A stretch of 12,243 nucleotides of DNA. Source: Gammaproteobacteria bacterium UBA7449. GTDB lineage: Bacteria > Pseudomonadota > Gammaproteobacteria > Pseudomonadales > Pseudohongiellaceae. Location: the NCBI GenBank assembly GCA_002477465.1, contig DLPV01000012.1:8860-21102 (forward strand). Reading direction: 5' to 3'. The notes beneath the pieces were generated by a model. That model saw only the letters and a list, made by a program, of their open reading frames with translations. It made no database searches and was not told the DNA's origin. Position numbers and translations under genes: made by a program. Each line of letters starts with the position of its first letter. Position 1 is the first letter of the stretch. Shown here in pieces: positions 5,923 to 12,243 of this stretch.

Positions 5923-8223
5923 TTAGGCGGTCGCCAGTCGCCAGACCCGATTGGGAGTGAGCGGCATATCCACATGGTTGATGCCGCGCTCGGCCAATGC
6001 GTTGACCACGGCGTTTACAATCGCCGGCGGTGCCCCAATGGCGCCAGCCTCTCCCGCGCCTTTGATGCCGAGTGGGTTAGTGGTACAGGGAACTTCCCGA
6101 CGTTGAAATCTAATCGCCGGTAAATCGTCCGCCCGCGGCATCGTGTAATCCATAAAGCTGGCTGACAGCAGTTGGCCGGATTCCGCCTCATAGGCGCAGC
6201 ATTCCAGCAGTGCCTGACCCAGGCCCTGGCCAATGCCGCCATGCACCTGGCCTTCAAGCAATAGCGGATTGATCACCTTGCCAAAGTCATCCACCACGGT
6301 GTAGTCGAGAATCTCGATGGTCCCCGTTGCCGGGTCAATTTCCAGTTCACAGACGTGAGAACCGTTGGGATAGGTAGCCTCGCCCGGTGCGAAGGAATCT
6401 TTTTCATCGAAGCTCAGTTCGTCGCCGGTGCTCACCGAGGCTGCAACTTGCTTGAAGCTGGCGCTGCGATCGGTGCCAACAATCAGGAATTTGCCCTGCT
6501 CGAAATCGATGTCGGCAATGGCAGCCTCGAGCAAGTCTGCTGCCTTGACTCTCGCGGTTTCTATCAGCTTTTCCGCCGCGGCGCTGATGGCAGCGCCGCC
6601 AACAGGCACCGAGCGTGAGCCCATAGTGCCGCCGCCGCTTTCCACGCGATCAGAGTCACCCTGCACGATGCTTATATCATCGAAGTCAACGCCAAGGCGC
6701 TCATTGAGAATCTGGCGGAATGCTGTTTCGTGGCCTTGACCATTGGACATTGTGCCAATGTACAGCGTGATGTGTCCTTCGCTATCGACCGCGAGGCGTG
6801 CCTGTTCCGGCGCACCACCGGCGCAGCGCTCGATATAGCAGGCCAGGCCAATGCCGCGCAGCTTACCCTGCGCTGCCGATGCCTGCTTGCGCTGTGAAAA
6901 ACTGTGCCACCCGGATACTTCCAGCGCCTGCTCCATATGTTGCTCAAACTCTCCGGAGTCATATTTGAGATCAAACGCGGTGGTGTAAGGCATGCTTTCT
7001 GCGGGAATAAAATTACGTCGCCGCATTTCATCCGGTGCAAGACTAATTTCTTGCGCGGCGTAATCTATCAGCCGTTCAATGGCATAGATCGCCTCGGGCC
7101 GACCGGCCCCGCGATAGGCATCAACTGGCGCGGTGTTGGTAAACACGCCATGCACTTCCACATGGGCGGTGGGAATTGCGTAGCAACCTACTAGCATGGA
7201 GACTCCAGCGGCAGTTGGCACAAAAGGGGCGAAGTTAGAGAGGTAGGCACCGAGGTTGGCGATGGTTTCTACTTTCAGTCCCAGCATTTTGCCGTCATTG
7301 CTCACGGCCAGTTTGAGTTTGCTAACGTGATCGCGACCGTGACTGTCAGCGGTAAAGGCTTCGCTGCGCTCAGAGATCCATTTCACTGGACGACTGAGTT
7401 TGCGGGTTGCGTAAAGCAGGGCAACATACTCCGGAAACAGGAATATCTTCATGCCAAAGCCGCCGCCTACGTCGTAGCACTTAACCAGTATGTCTTCCGG
7501 TGCACAGTTAAATATGGCCTCAGCTAGCAGGCGTCGCAATAAATGGACGCCCTGACATGACACATGCAAAACCAGCCGACCCGATTCTGCCTCCACGTCT
7601 GCAATGGCGCCGCGAGTCTCCATGGAGGTGGGAATCACACGGTTATTGACCAGTTCCAGTTCAACGATGTTGTCTGCCGCAGCGAATGCCACTTCGGTTT
7701 CTGTTTGCTTGCCGCTGTGCCAATGAAAGCAGCGATTGGCTGGTGCCTCATCCCAAACTTGGGGTGCTGACTCGCTAAGGCTGGCAGCGGTATCTACAGT
7801 CGCATCGAGGATATTGTAATCAACCCAGAGTTGTTCTGCCGCGTCCAGGGCCTGCTGACGCGTTTCGGCGACGATCAATGCCACCGCGTCGCCCACGTGC
7901 CTGACTCGCTCCAGTGCCAGCGCCGGCCTAGACGGGTTGGCGCAGGGCGTGCCATCGATGTTTTCAACCAGGGCACCGCAGGGGACATCACCGATATTGT
8001 CTGCGCGCAGATCTTCGCCGGTATATATTGCGAGTACGCCTGGCGCATCGGCTATCGAGCTCTTGTCGATCTCGAGAATGCGGGCATGGGCGTGGGGCGA
8101 GCGCACGAAGACGCCGACGGTCTCGTTCTCAAGGTTTATGTCTTCAATATACTGGCCCTCGCCGCGGGTGAAACGATGGTCTTCAACGCGGGTTACAGAC
8201 TGGCCGATGCCAAATTTTTCCAT
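5923..8223 (-). CDS. Molybdopterin-binding large subunit, xanthine dehydrogenase/CoxL-like (form II motif)
   Basis: The protein has 766 residues and is the large, molybdenum-cofactor-binding subunit of a molybdenum hydroxylase (aldehyde oxidase/xanthine dehydrogenase/CO dehydrogenase family). The N-terminal a/b hammerhead region starts G-I-G-Q-S-V-T-R-V-E-D. The Moco region follows with G-G-G-F-G-M-K (253-259), then A-Y-R-G-A-G-R (369-375). The active-site Glu725 is in G-A-G-E-A-G near the C-terminus. The A-Y-R-G-A-G-R loop marks form II CoxL-like proteins. True CO dehydrogenase (form I) has A-Y-x-C-S-F-R with the Cu-binding Cys, which is absent. The substrate is therefore unknown, probably an aldehyde or heterocycle. 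The FAD (CoxM) and [2Fe-2S] (CoxS) partners are not in the window. The frame is open upstream to 8328, but the ATG at 8223 is preceded by AGGGAG and starts the conserved domain. A 120-base gap separates it from the ars-type genes. Confidence 0.88.
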   Translation of the reverse strand: MEKFGIGQSVTRVEDHRFTRGEGQYIEDINLENETVGVFVRSPHAHARILEIDKSSIADAPGVLAIYTGEDLRADNIGDVPCGALVENIDGTPCANPSRPALALERVRHVGDAVALIVAETRQQALDAAEQLWVDYNILDATVDTAASLSESAPQVWDEAPANRCFHWHSGKQTETEVAFAAADNIVELELVNNRVIPTSMETRGAIADVEAESGRLVLHVSCQGVHLLRRLLAEAIFNCAPEDILVKCYDVGGGFGMKIFLFPEYVALLYATRKLSRPVKWISERSEAFTADSHGRDHVSKLKLAVSNDGKMLGLKVETIANLGAYLSNFAPFVPTAAGVSMLVGCYAIPTAHVEVHGVFTNTAPVDAYRGAGRPEAIYAIERLIDYAAQEISLAPDEMRRRNFIPAESMPYTTAFDLKYDSGEFEQHMEQALEVSGWHSFSQRKQASAAQGKLRGIGLACYIERCAGGAPEQARLAVDSEGHITLYIGTMSNGQGHETAFRQILNERLGVDFDDISIVQGDSDRVESGGGTMGSRSVPVGGAAISAAAEKLIETARVKAADLLEAAIADIDFEQGKFLIVGTDRSASFKQVAASVSTGDELSFDEKDSFAPGEATYPNGSHVCELEIDPATGTIEILDYTVVDDFGKVINPLLLEGQVHGGIGQGLGQALLECCAYEAESGQLLSASFMDYTMPRADDLPAIRFQRREVPCTTNPLGIKGAGEAGAIGAPPAIVNAVVNALAERGINHVDMPLTPNRVWRLATA

Positions 8224-8229
8224 GGGGTG

Positions 8230-8235
8230 CTCCCT
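8230..8235 (-). promoter_or_regulatory. Ribosome binding site of the CoxL-like gene
   Basis: On the minus strand AGGGAG lies six bases before the ATG at 8223. The 35 in-frame codons upstream of this ATG bear no resemblance to the family, so this site fixes the start. Confidence 0.6.
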
Positions 8236-8343
8236 GTTCTTCCTGAGAGCAAGCTTACTTGAATCCGGCGATAAGCCGTAGTGGAATTTGAGCCGTATTG
8301 GCGTCACCGGGGTGATTTTGCATCGCACTAATGACTAATCTAG

Positions 8344-8631
8344 CTAGCTGGAATAGGCGGCCTGACTGGCGTGACTCCACCCATACCGGGTGATACGCCA
8401 GATAATTACAAGCGCTGTGGCGAGGTTGTTAATAGGGCTTAAGATCGCCGCCACAGTCGCATCTCCAATATAGAAAATCTCTGTGCCCAGAAATTGGGTC
8501 AGTGCCGTGAACAATCCCAGCAGCGGGCTCCGGGGTTGCAACGCTATGGGGATGTAACGAATGTGGCGCTGAATGTGGAATCTGGTCCTTGCGAATTTAT
8601 GGGTTAAGCTATCCGCGGGCAACACCGTCAC
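8344..8631 (-). CDS. Small putative membrane protein, third gene of the ars-type operon
   Basis: The frame encodes 95 residues from a GTG. The N-terminal 35 residues are basic (several Arg, His, Lys). Residues 36-80 are largely hydrophobic, with room for one or two membrane segments around a G-D turn near 56-57 and an I-N-N near 67-69. The tail is short and polar. I recognise no family. Evidence that it is real: its GTG overlaps the arsH TGA by 4 bases (GTGA), the same arrangement that joins arsC to arsH, and the hydrophobic pattern is coherent. Evidence against: GTG start, short length and no known match. It could be an accessory of arsenic metabolism or efflux, but no such function is shown. 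It is too short to be a full ArsB or Acr3 pump. Confidence 0.5.
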   Translation of the reverse strand: MTVLPADSLTHKFARTRFHIQRHIRYIPIALQPRSPLLGLFTALTQFLGTEIFYIGDATVAAILSPINNLATALVIIWRITRYGWSHASQAAYSS

Positions 8632-9347
8632 AGCGAGCGCTGATTCACCCGTTGGCTGACCTGCTCGGCGGTCTCCACCCGCTCGGAATAGCGATCCACA
8701 AAGTAATCCTTATTGCCTCGCAGCATCAGTGTGAATTTCATCAGTTCCTCCATCACATCGACGATGCGATTGTAGTAAGGGGAGGGCTTCATGCGGCCGT
8801 CTTCCTCAAATTCCAGAAAGGCCTTGGGTACGGATGACTGATTGGGAATGGTCACCATGCGCATCCAGCGTCCAAGCACGCGCATCTGATTGAGCGCGTT
8901 AAAAGACTGAGAGCCGCCGCAGACCTGCATGATGGCAAGGATTTTGCCCTGAGTGGGGCGGACGCCGCCCAGGTTGAGTGGCACCCAGTCGATCTGGCTC
9001 TTGAAAATCCCGGTCATGGCACCGTGGCGCTCTGGCGAACACCAGACCTGACCCTCAGACCAGATCATCAGCTCGCGCAGTTCATTCACTTTGGGGTGGG
9101 ACTCATCTTCGGTATCGGGCTGAGGTAAGCCACGGGGATCAAATACCTTGGCGTCGGCACCAAATGCGGTGAGCAGGCGCACGCACTCTTCGATTACCAG
9201 GCGACTGTAGGAACGCTCACGCAGAGAGCCATACAACAACAGGATGCGAGGCTTGTGTGATATCTGCTGAGCCTGCACTTTGTCCAGCGAGGGCAGGTCG
9301 AAGCTGGCGCGGTCGACGTTTGGCAAGTCCCATTCACTATCGCTCAT
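8628..9347 (-). CDS. arsH: ArsH, NADPH-dependent FMN oxidoreductase
   Basis: The 239-residue flavodoxin-fold protein has the length typical of ArsH. The phosphate-binding loop for FMN reads G40-S-L-R-E-R-S-Y-S-R49 after a beta strand L-L-L-Y. The second signature is S-P-E-R-H-G-A-M-T-G (104-113), followed by K-S-Q-I-D-W, very characteristic of ArsH. Known ArsH proteins reduce FMN or quinones with NADPH and oxidise trivalent organoarsenicals to the less toxic pentavalent forms in the cytoplasm. Its ATG overlaps the arsC stop by 4 bases (ATGA), so the two are translationally coupled. Its own stop overlaps the start of the small membrane ORF. An organoarsenical role is inferred from the family. 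A general azo/quinone reductase role is possible. Confidence 0.9.
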   Translation of the reverse strand: MSDSEWDLPNVDRASFDLPSLDKVQAQQISHKPRILLLYGSLRERSYSRLVIEECVRLLTAFGADAKVFDPRGLPQPDTEDESHPKVNELRELMIWSEGQVWCSPERHGAMTGIFKSQIDWVPLNLGGVRPTQGKILAIMQVCGGSQSFNALNQMRVLGRWMRMVTIPNQSSVPKAFLEFEEDGRMKPSPYYNRIVDVMEELMKFTLMLRGNKDYFVDRYSERVETAEQVSQRVNQRSL

Positions 9348-9820
9348 CCATTGGCACCCATTGCATGCAGTGCTGTGCGTAACGCGTCCTTGTCGAGATC
9401 CTGCGAGGCGAGCACTTTGATTTGTTCAGCGCGTCTGGCGATTTCTTCGATACAGGACATGAATGCTTGCTCCTTTTCCGAGTCGCTTCCGTCTACTTTA
9501 GAAGGGTCAGCTAGCCCCCAATGCACTTTCAAGCTGCCGCCAAAATAAACCGGACAGGCTTCACCGGCGGCGGCATCACAAACTGTCACGATGAGGTCGG
9601 CTGCAAAATTTTCGAATTCATCCCAGTATTGGCTGCGCAGTCCCTCGTTGGGATAGCCAGCCTCACTCAGGTACTTCAGGCTTAGTGGATGCACTTCCCC
9701 GACAGGTTGGCTGCCAGCACTGCGGGCTTCAATCTGGCCGGCACCGATTTTGTTGCTAATGGATTCGGATAGAATGCTACGGCAGCGATTGTGGGTGCAA
9801 ATAAACAGTATCTTCATCAT
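9344..9820 (-). CDS. arsC: Thioredoxin-type arsenate reductase (LMW phosphatase fold)
   Basis: The protein has 158 residues from the ATG at 9820 (a second ATG follows directly). The low-molecular-weight phosphatase loop C8-T-H-N-R-C-R14-S fits C-x5-R-S. The D105-P pair supplies the general acid. Cys81 and Cys89 in V-C-D-A-A-A-G-E-A-C-P match the resolving pair of thioredoxin-coupled ArsC (Cys10/82/89 in S. aureus), so it should reduce arsenate to arsenite using thioredoxin. A pure tyrosine phosphatase would lack those cysteines. The frame is open to a TTG at 9838, but the ATGs begin the conserved strand. No good Shine-Dalgarno sequence is visible, and an inverted repeat lies just upstream. 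First gene of the unit arsC-arsH-small ORF. No arsR, acr3 or arsB is in the window, so arsenite export must be encoded elsewhere. Confidence 0.88.
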   Translation of the reverse strand: MMKILFICTHNRCRSILSESISNKIGAGQIEARSAGSQPVGEVHPLSLKYLSEAGYPNEGLRSQYWDEFENFAADLIVTVCDAAAGEACPVYFGGSLKVHWGLADPSKVDGSDSEKEQAFMSCIEEIARRAEQIKVLASQDLDKDALRTALHAMGANG

Positions 9821-9835
9821 AGGAGAAGCATGCAA

Positions 9836-9857
9836 CAACCGCAGTTACCCGCGGTTG
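9836..9857. repeat. Inverted repeat CAACCGC-N8-GCGGTTG upstream of arsC
   Basis: CAACCGC at 9836-9842 and GCGGTTG at 9851-9857 are perfect 7-base inverted arms around an 8-base spacer. The repeat starts 15 bases upstream of the arsC ATG. It could be an operator for a repressor, or a stem in the 5' leader that occludes translation start, which would fit the lack of a visible Shine-Dalgarno. It is not a recognisable ArsR site to me. Confidence 0.5.
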
Positions 9858-10047
9858 GGTTGAGAGATATTAGTAATTTGGCTAGGTTAAATCGAAATTG
9901 TTTCCTTTTTTTGACAGATCTGACTTTAAGCTTGGGTGACATAAGTTATCAATTGAATCAAATATCGCGAATCGTCCATGTAGCCTTCGTGCCGTCGAAT
10001 GGGCACAGAGATCGGTCGGTGGGAATCAAAGCTTTGGGGGTAAACCT
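9858..10047. other. Divergent intergenic region between arsC and astE
   Basis: The divergent spacer between arsC (minus) and astE (plus) should hold two promoters. For astE there is a fair match just downstream (see 10048-10076). For arsC a weak minus-strand candidate is TTGATA (reverse complement at 9947-9952) with TAAAGT (9923-9928) at an 18-base spacing. On the plus strand a TTGACA at 9911-9916 has no suitable -10 partner. I see no small gene or RNA structure. Confidence 0.35.
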
Positions 10048-10076
10048 CTGACCCGTTTCAATCAATGCTGTATGAT
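10048..10076 (+). promoter_or_regulatory. Candidate sigma-70 promoter of astE
   Basis: CTGACC at 10048-10053 (4 of 6 to TTGACA) and TATGAT at 10071-10076 (5 of 6 to TATAAT) are separated by exactly 17 bases. Transcription would start near 10083, about 25 bases before the ATG at 10109. This also argues against the TTG at 10085 as the translation start. Confidence 0.45.
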
Positions 10077-10108
10077 TACTGAGCTTGTCACTATTCAGTA
10101 GCGCAATT

Positions 10109-11125
10109 ATGACAGTCTTCTTTTTTTCTCCCCATAAAGACATCATCAAGCACACAATCGCGAATGCGGACGCAGCCGTTGCCAGCAAACACTCCATTTT
10201 GTCAGCCGGCACTGAAGTAACGCTGTTGGACAATGGGGTCATCAAGTTTGAGCCGAATACAGCCTGCGAGTCTTCGCTGGTGATCTCCTGTGGCATACAT
10301 GGCAATGAGACTGCGCCCATAGAAATTATCTCAACAATCATTGATGACCTGCTTAGCGAAGAACTGGACTGCGGGCGACGGGTCCTGTTCATTCTGGGGA
10401 ATCCCTGGGCCATGGCGAGTGGCGAGCGCTTTGTCGATCTCAATATGAATCGGTTGTTCTGTGGTGATTGGCAGCATCAGGACCTTAAGCTGAAAGAGGT
10501 TAAGCGTGCGGCAAAGCTGGAGGCCTATGTGGCCAATTTCTTTGCTGAAGAGCCGGTAACCGTGAATGAACACTTTCACTATGACTGCCATACGGCGATT
10601 CGAGACTCCGCCAGAGAGCGATTTGCTGTCTACCCTTTTGTTGAAGGCAGGGAATTGCCAGAGGAGCAAAAAGCGTTTTTGGACAAAGCTGACATACACA
10701 CAGTTTTGCTGCAGCAGCAGGAGGCCAATACCTTTTCCTCATTCACTTCACTCAAACAGGGCGCGCTGAGTTTCACCCTCGAGTTGGGCAAGGCGAATCC
10801 TTTTGGCGAAAATGGTCTGAGTCGATTTACCGGTATCGATTCTATCCTGCGTTCACTCATTGCAGGGGATAATCTGCCAGACGCACCGACACGTGTTGTG
10901 GACTCTTTTGTTGTAAAACACAGTATTCAGCGCAGTAGCGAGAGCTGGGAATTTTTCGTTGCTGATGATGTGCCGAATTTCTCCGAGTTTTCACCAGGAA
11001 GCGTTATTTCACAGGATGGCGATGAGCAGTATGTTGTGGGTGAGGAACCCGAATATATAGTCTTTCCTAATCGGCAGGTGCCGGTTGGCCAGCGGGCGGG
11101 GCTGATGTTAAGAAAATTGGAATAA
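10109..11125 (+). CDS. astE: Succinylglutamate desuccinylase
   Basis: The protein has 338 residues from the ATG. It is a zinc carboxypeptidase-like (AstE/aspartoacylase) enzyme cleaving N-succinylglutamate to succinate and glutamate, the last step of the arginine succinyltransferase (AST) pathway in the cytoplasm. Zinc ligands H64 and E67 lie in G-I-H-G-N-E-T-A-P and H161 in Y-D-C-H-T-A-I-R. The catalytic Glu225 is in L-E-L-G-K-A. The C-terminal part (F-P-N to A-G-L-M-L) resembles E. coli AstE well, and the length is close to its 322 residues. The frame can be read from a TTG at 10085, but the candidate promoter and the ATG favour 10109. The Shine-Dalgarno is weak. The other ast genes (astC, astA, astD, astB) are absent from the window, so here astE is a single-gene unit. 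Confidence 0.92.
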   Translation: MTVFFFSPHKDIIKHTIANADAAVASKHSILSAGTEVTLLDNGVIKFEPNTACESSLVISCGIHGNETAPIEIISTIIDDLLSEELDCGRRVLFILGNPWAMASGERFVDLNMNRLFCGDWQHQDLKLKEVKRAAKLEAYVANFFAEEPVTVNEHFHYDCHTAIRDSARERFAVYPFVEGRELPEEQKAFLDKADIHTVLLQQQEANTFSSFTSLKQGALSFTLELGKANPFGENGLSRFTGIDSILRSLIAGDNLPDAPTRVVDSFVVKHSIQRSSESWEFFVADDVPNFSEFSPGSVISQDGDEQYVVGEEPEYIVFPNRQVPVGQRAGLMLRKLE

Positions 11126-11154
11126 TAGAGCCACTGATACATCTTCCGGCACTC

Positions 11155-11175
11155 TTATCAAATTCAACCTGATAA
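11155..11175. repeat. Inverted repeat TTATCA-N9-TGATAA
   Basis: TTATCA (11155-11160) and TGATAA (11170-11175) are perfect inverted arms spaced by 9 bases, in the 123-base gap between astE and the broken TerB gene. Its AT-rich stem is too weak for a terminator. An operator for the downstream gene is possible, but short AT-rich symmetry can be chance. Confidence 0.3.
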
Positions 11176-11248
11176 ACATTAATTATTTAAACTTCCAAAA
11201 ATCAATGGTTTCTAGCGCTTAGTAACCTGTCAAACTCAAGGAATAAGC

Positions 11249-11689
11249 ATGGCCCTCATTCACTTCAGCACAATCAAGGCGCTGATAAGCGACAGGGGAG
11301 CAGGCAAGAATCAGGAAGTTCTGTTTCAATAGATGCTGTTATTGGTTCTGGCCAGAGCCACCCGCGCGGACGCCAATGTGGAATCGATTGAGGTCACGCA
11401 CGTGCGTCAAGCACTTAAAGAATTTACTGGCGATGACTTTTCGGAAGCTGACATACTGACAGCCGCTTCCTCCTAGCTCTTCGAATCGAAATCGCTGGAG
11501 CGTACGCTTGAAAACGCGGCGCGCAAACTCAGCAAGGAGCACCGCATCACCATACTCGACTGCCTTGCTAATTTGATCCGCGCTGACGAGTTAATTCGAG
11601 ATCCTGAGTTAGACTTTTTTGACCAGGTAGCCATCGCGCTCAAAGCAACACCTTCCGAGATTGCCGGATTGAAGGTCACTGCGACTTAG
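11249..11689 (+). pseudogene. TerB-like gene broken by two in-frame TAG codons
   Basis: One frame from the ATG at 11249 to the TAG at 11687 (146 codons) gives a continuous TerB-family pattern, interrupted by TAG at 11330-11332 (codon 28) and TAG at 11474-11476 (codon 76). Between them is M-L-L-L-V-L-A-R-A-T-R-A-D-A-N-V, a typical TerB helix. After the second comes L-F-E-S-K-S-L-E-R-T-L, then a repeat of the helical motif, I-L-D-C-L-A-N-L-I-R-A-D. TerB-like proteins are small acidic helical proteins, some linked to tellurite resistance and some of unknown role. A good AAGGA still precedes the ATG, and no frameshift is seen, so the decay looks recent. An ATG follows the first TAG directly (11333) and could restart, but the second TAG would still cut the domain. 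Sequencing error is possible. The functional call is from the pattern alone. Confidence 0.75.
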
Positions 11690-11691
11690 AG

Positions 11692-11727
11692 GTGCGGACT
11701 CATTGGGAGTCGGGTGCACAATTTTTT
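11692..11727 (+). terminator. Probable Rho-independent terminator after the TerB-like pseudogene
   Basis: Three bases after the TAG, GTGC (11692-11695) pairs with GCAC (11716-11719) and GACTC (11697-11701) with GAGTC (11707-11711), around a 5-base loop. An asymmetric internal loop separates the two stems. AA and six T residues (11722-11727) follow directly. The form is typical though the stem is interrupted. It would end transcripts from astE and/or the broken gene. Confidence 0.55.
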
Positions 11728-11901
11728 GAACGCGCAATGTCACTTTAACTGAACTCGCTCTCTTTGATGTTCTCCAGTTTTAGAGATTCCGAAGGAGCTG
11801 ACTTGTTTGTGTCAGTTTGCGTACCAGACAGATGATTACACCTCCCCATCTTTTTAAAAAATAGATCTGTACCTATTAATTCTTTAATTTCGCTATTAAT
11901 T
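11728..11901. other. AT-rich spacer between convergent genes
   Basis: This spacer lies between the terminator and the stop of the minus-strand enolase-superfamily gene. It is AT-rich towards 11850-11901 and includes T5A6 at 11862-11872. I see no ORF or RNA gene. A minus-strand terminator for the enolase-type gene could lie here but no GC stem is clear. Confidence 0.4.
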
Positions 11902-12243
11902 TCAAAATTCTTCGATCAGATCCGGCCTGAATTTAACCCCGAGGCCTGGGCCCTGAGGTACTTTTATCTGGCCGTCGGCTTCAAGGACAGGTGGATTCTC
12001 GAAGACCTGCCAACCCTCGAAGATATCTGCGTGGGGTGGTTCGTGGATAAACTCGGTTATCGGGCCATTCGGCATTGAAGCGATTAGGTGAATCCCGCAA
12101 ATATTGACTAATCGGCGTTCAAACGGCGCCGAGTGCGGCGAGACTTGTCTGTTGTAGGCAGCCGCAAGGGTTCCTACGGTGCGAGACATCAGGGGACCAA
12201 TATCGCCTATCTCCGGCATCAGAACGTCGAAGCAACCCTGCTC
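11902..12243 (-). CDS. Enolase-superfamily enzyme (mandelate racemase/muconate lactonizing type), C-terminal part
   Basis: Only the last 113 codons are present. The frame runs through the right window edge with no start, so the ATG at 12219 is internal. The fragment begins C-F-D-V-L-M-P-E-I-G-D-I-G, the end of the barrel domain. V-S-P-H-S-A-P-F follows with the His of the catalytic dyad, then I-A-S-M-P-N-G-P-I-T-E-F-I-H-E-P-P-H, where the Glu is the usual carboxylate partner. Last comes the common tail, a V-P-Q-G-P-G-L-G-V stretch ending in D-L-I-E. Members abstract a proton alpha to a carboxylate, in sugar-acid dehydration, racemisation or cycloisomerisation. The specificity cannot be told from this end. 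The N-terminal capping domain and metal ligands are outside the window. Confidence 0.8.
   Translation of the reverse strand, partial: EQGCFDVLMPEIGDIGPLMSRTVGTLAAAYNRQVSPHSAPFERRLVNICGIHLIASMPNGPITEFIHEPPHADIFEGWQVFENPPVLEADGQIKVPQGPGLGVKFRPDLIEEF

Noticed and set aside
5923..8223. Identification as carbon monoxide dehydrogenase (form I CoxL)
   Set aside because: The active-site loop is A-Y-R-G-A-G-R, not A-Y-x-C-S-F-R, so the copper-binding Cys is missing, and the coxM and coxS genes are not adjacent.
7831..8262. Plus-strand frame of 143 codons opposite the CoxL-like gene
   Set aside because: It is antisense to the conserved N-terminal domain of the molybdoenzyme and shows no family pattern.
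8304..8315. Short inverted repeat TCACC-GG-GGTGA near the end of the ars-type unit
   Set aside because: The two-base loop is too small for an RNA hairpin, and the T run is only four bases, so it is not a convincing terminator or operator.
9911..9916. Perfect TTGACA as an astE promoter
   Set aside because: No acceptable -10 element lies 16-18 bases downstream. The CTGACC/TATGAT pair at 10048-10076 is better placed for the gene.
9958..10443. Minus-strand frame of 161 codons opposite the start of astE
   Set aside because: It overlaps the well-supported astE domain and the arsC/astE promoter region. Its protein is low-complexity and Ser-rich and looks like a shadow.
11249..11689. Amber codon recoding (for example pyrrolysine) as explanation of the TAGs in the TerB-like gene
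   Set aside because: TAG is also the natural stop of the lipoprotein, MBL and TerB-like frames, the family has no known need for a recoded residue, and no supporting tRNA or insertion signal is visible.
1..12243. Mobile element, prophage, CRISPR array or new defence system
   Set aside because: I see no transposase, integrase, terminal inverted repeats, target duplications, repeat-spacer arrays or toxin-antitoxin pair. The genes are metabolic, stress or enzyme genes of known families.

Overview
The window looks like a piece of a gammaproteobacterial chromosome, probably marine or otherwise aquatic. This is an inference from gene content: a proteobacterial-type AstE, an arsC-arsH pair, a glucosylglycerate-type compatible-solute operon and a signal-peptide lipoprotein. 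I see no rRNA, tRNA, CRISPR array, transposase or phage gene. Gene density is high, mostly ordinary metabolic and stress functions.

Layout. Bases 1-203 hold an unrecognised open frame cut by the window edge. A small lipoprotein with an EF-hand-like loop follows (+, 204-638). A 327-base gap leads to a secreted subclass B3-type metallo-beta-lactamase-fold enzyme of the Gln116 (GOB-like) variety (+, 966-1832). Three bases later, convergently, lies a compact minus-strand operon read from 5662 down to 1836: a HAD phosphatase (gpgP-like), a GT81 glycosyltransferase (gpgS-like) and a GH13_18 sugar phosphorylase. Together they most simply make glucosylglycerate, via glucosyl-3-phosphoglycerate, and reversibly phosphorolyse it.

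A second minus-strand block runs from about 9820 down to 5923. It starts with a thioredoxin-type arsenate reductase (arsC), arsH and a small putative membrane protein, all joined by 4-base overlaps. A molybdopterin-binding large subunit of the xanthine dehydrogenase/CoxL-like family follows, after a 120-base gap, with no FAD or iron-sulfur partner in the window. Neither an ArsR-type regulator nor an arsenite pump is visible.

Divergent from arsC is astE (+, 10109-11125), the last enzyme of the arginine succinyltransferase pathway, here without the other ast genes. It is followed by a TerB-like gene broken by two in-frame TAG codons (11249-11689) and a likely intrinsic terminator. At the right edge, on the minus strand, is the C-terminal part of an enolase-superfamily enzyme (mandelate racemase/muconate lactonizing type).

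I do not see a clearly new multi-gene system. The best leads are the complete make-and-break glucosylglycerate operon, the small third gene of the ars unit, the partnerless CoxL-like subunit, the Gln116-type metallo-beta-lactamase and the doubly interrupted TerB gene. Several starts are revised here from upstream extensions to internal ATGs, on the basis of ribosome binding sites or spacing.
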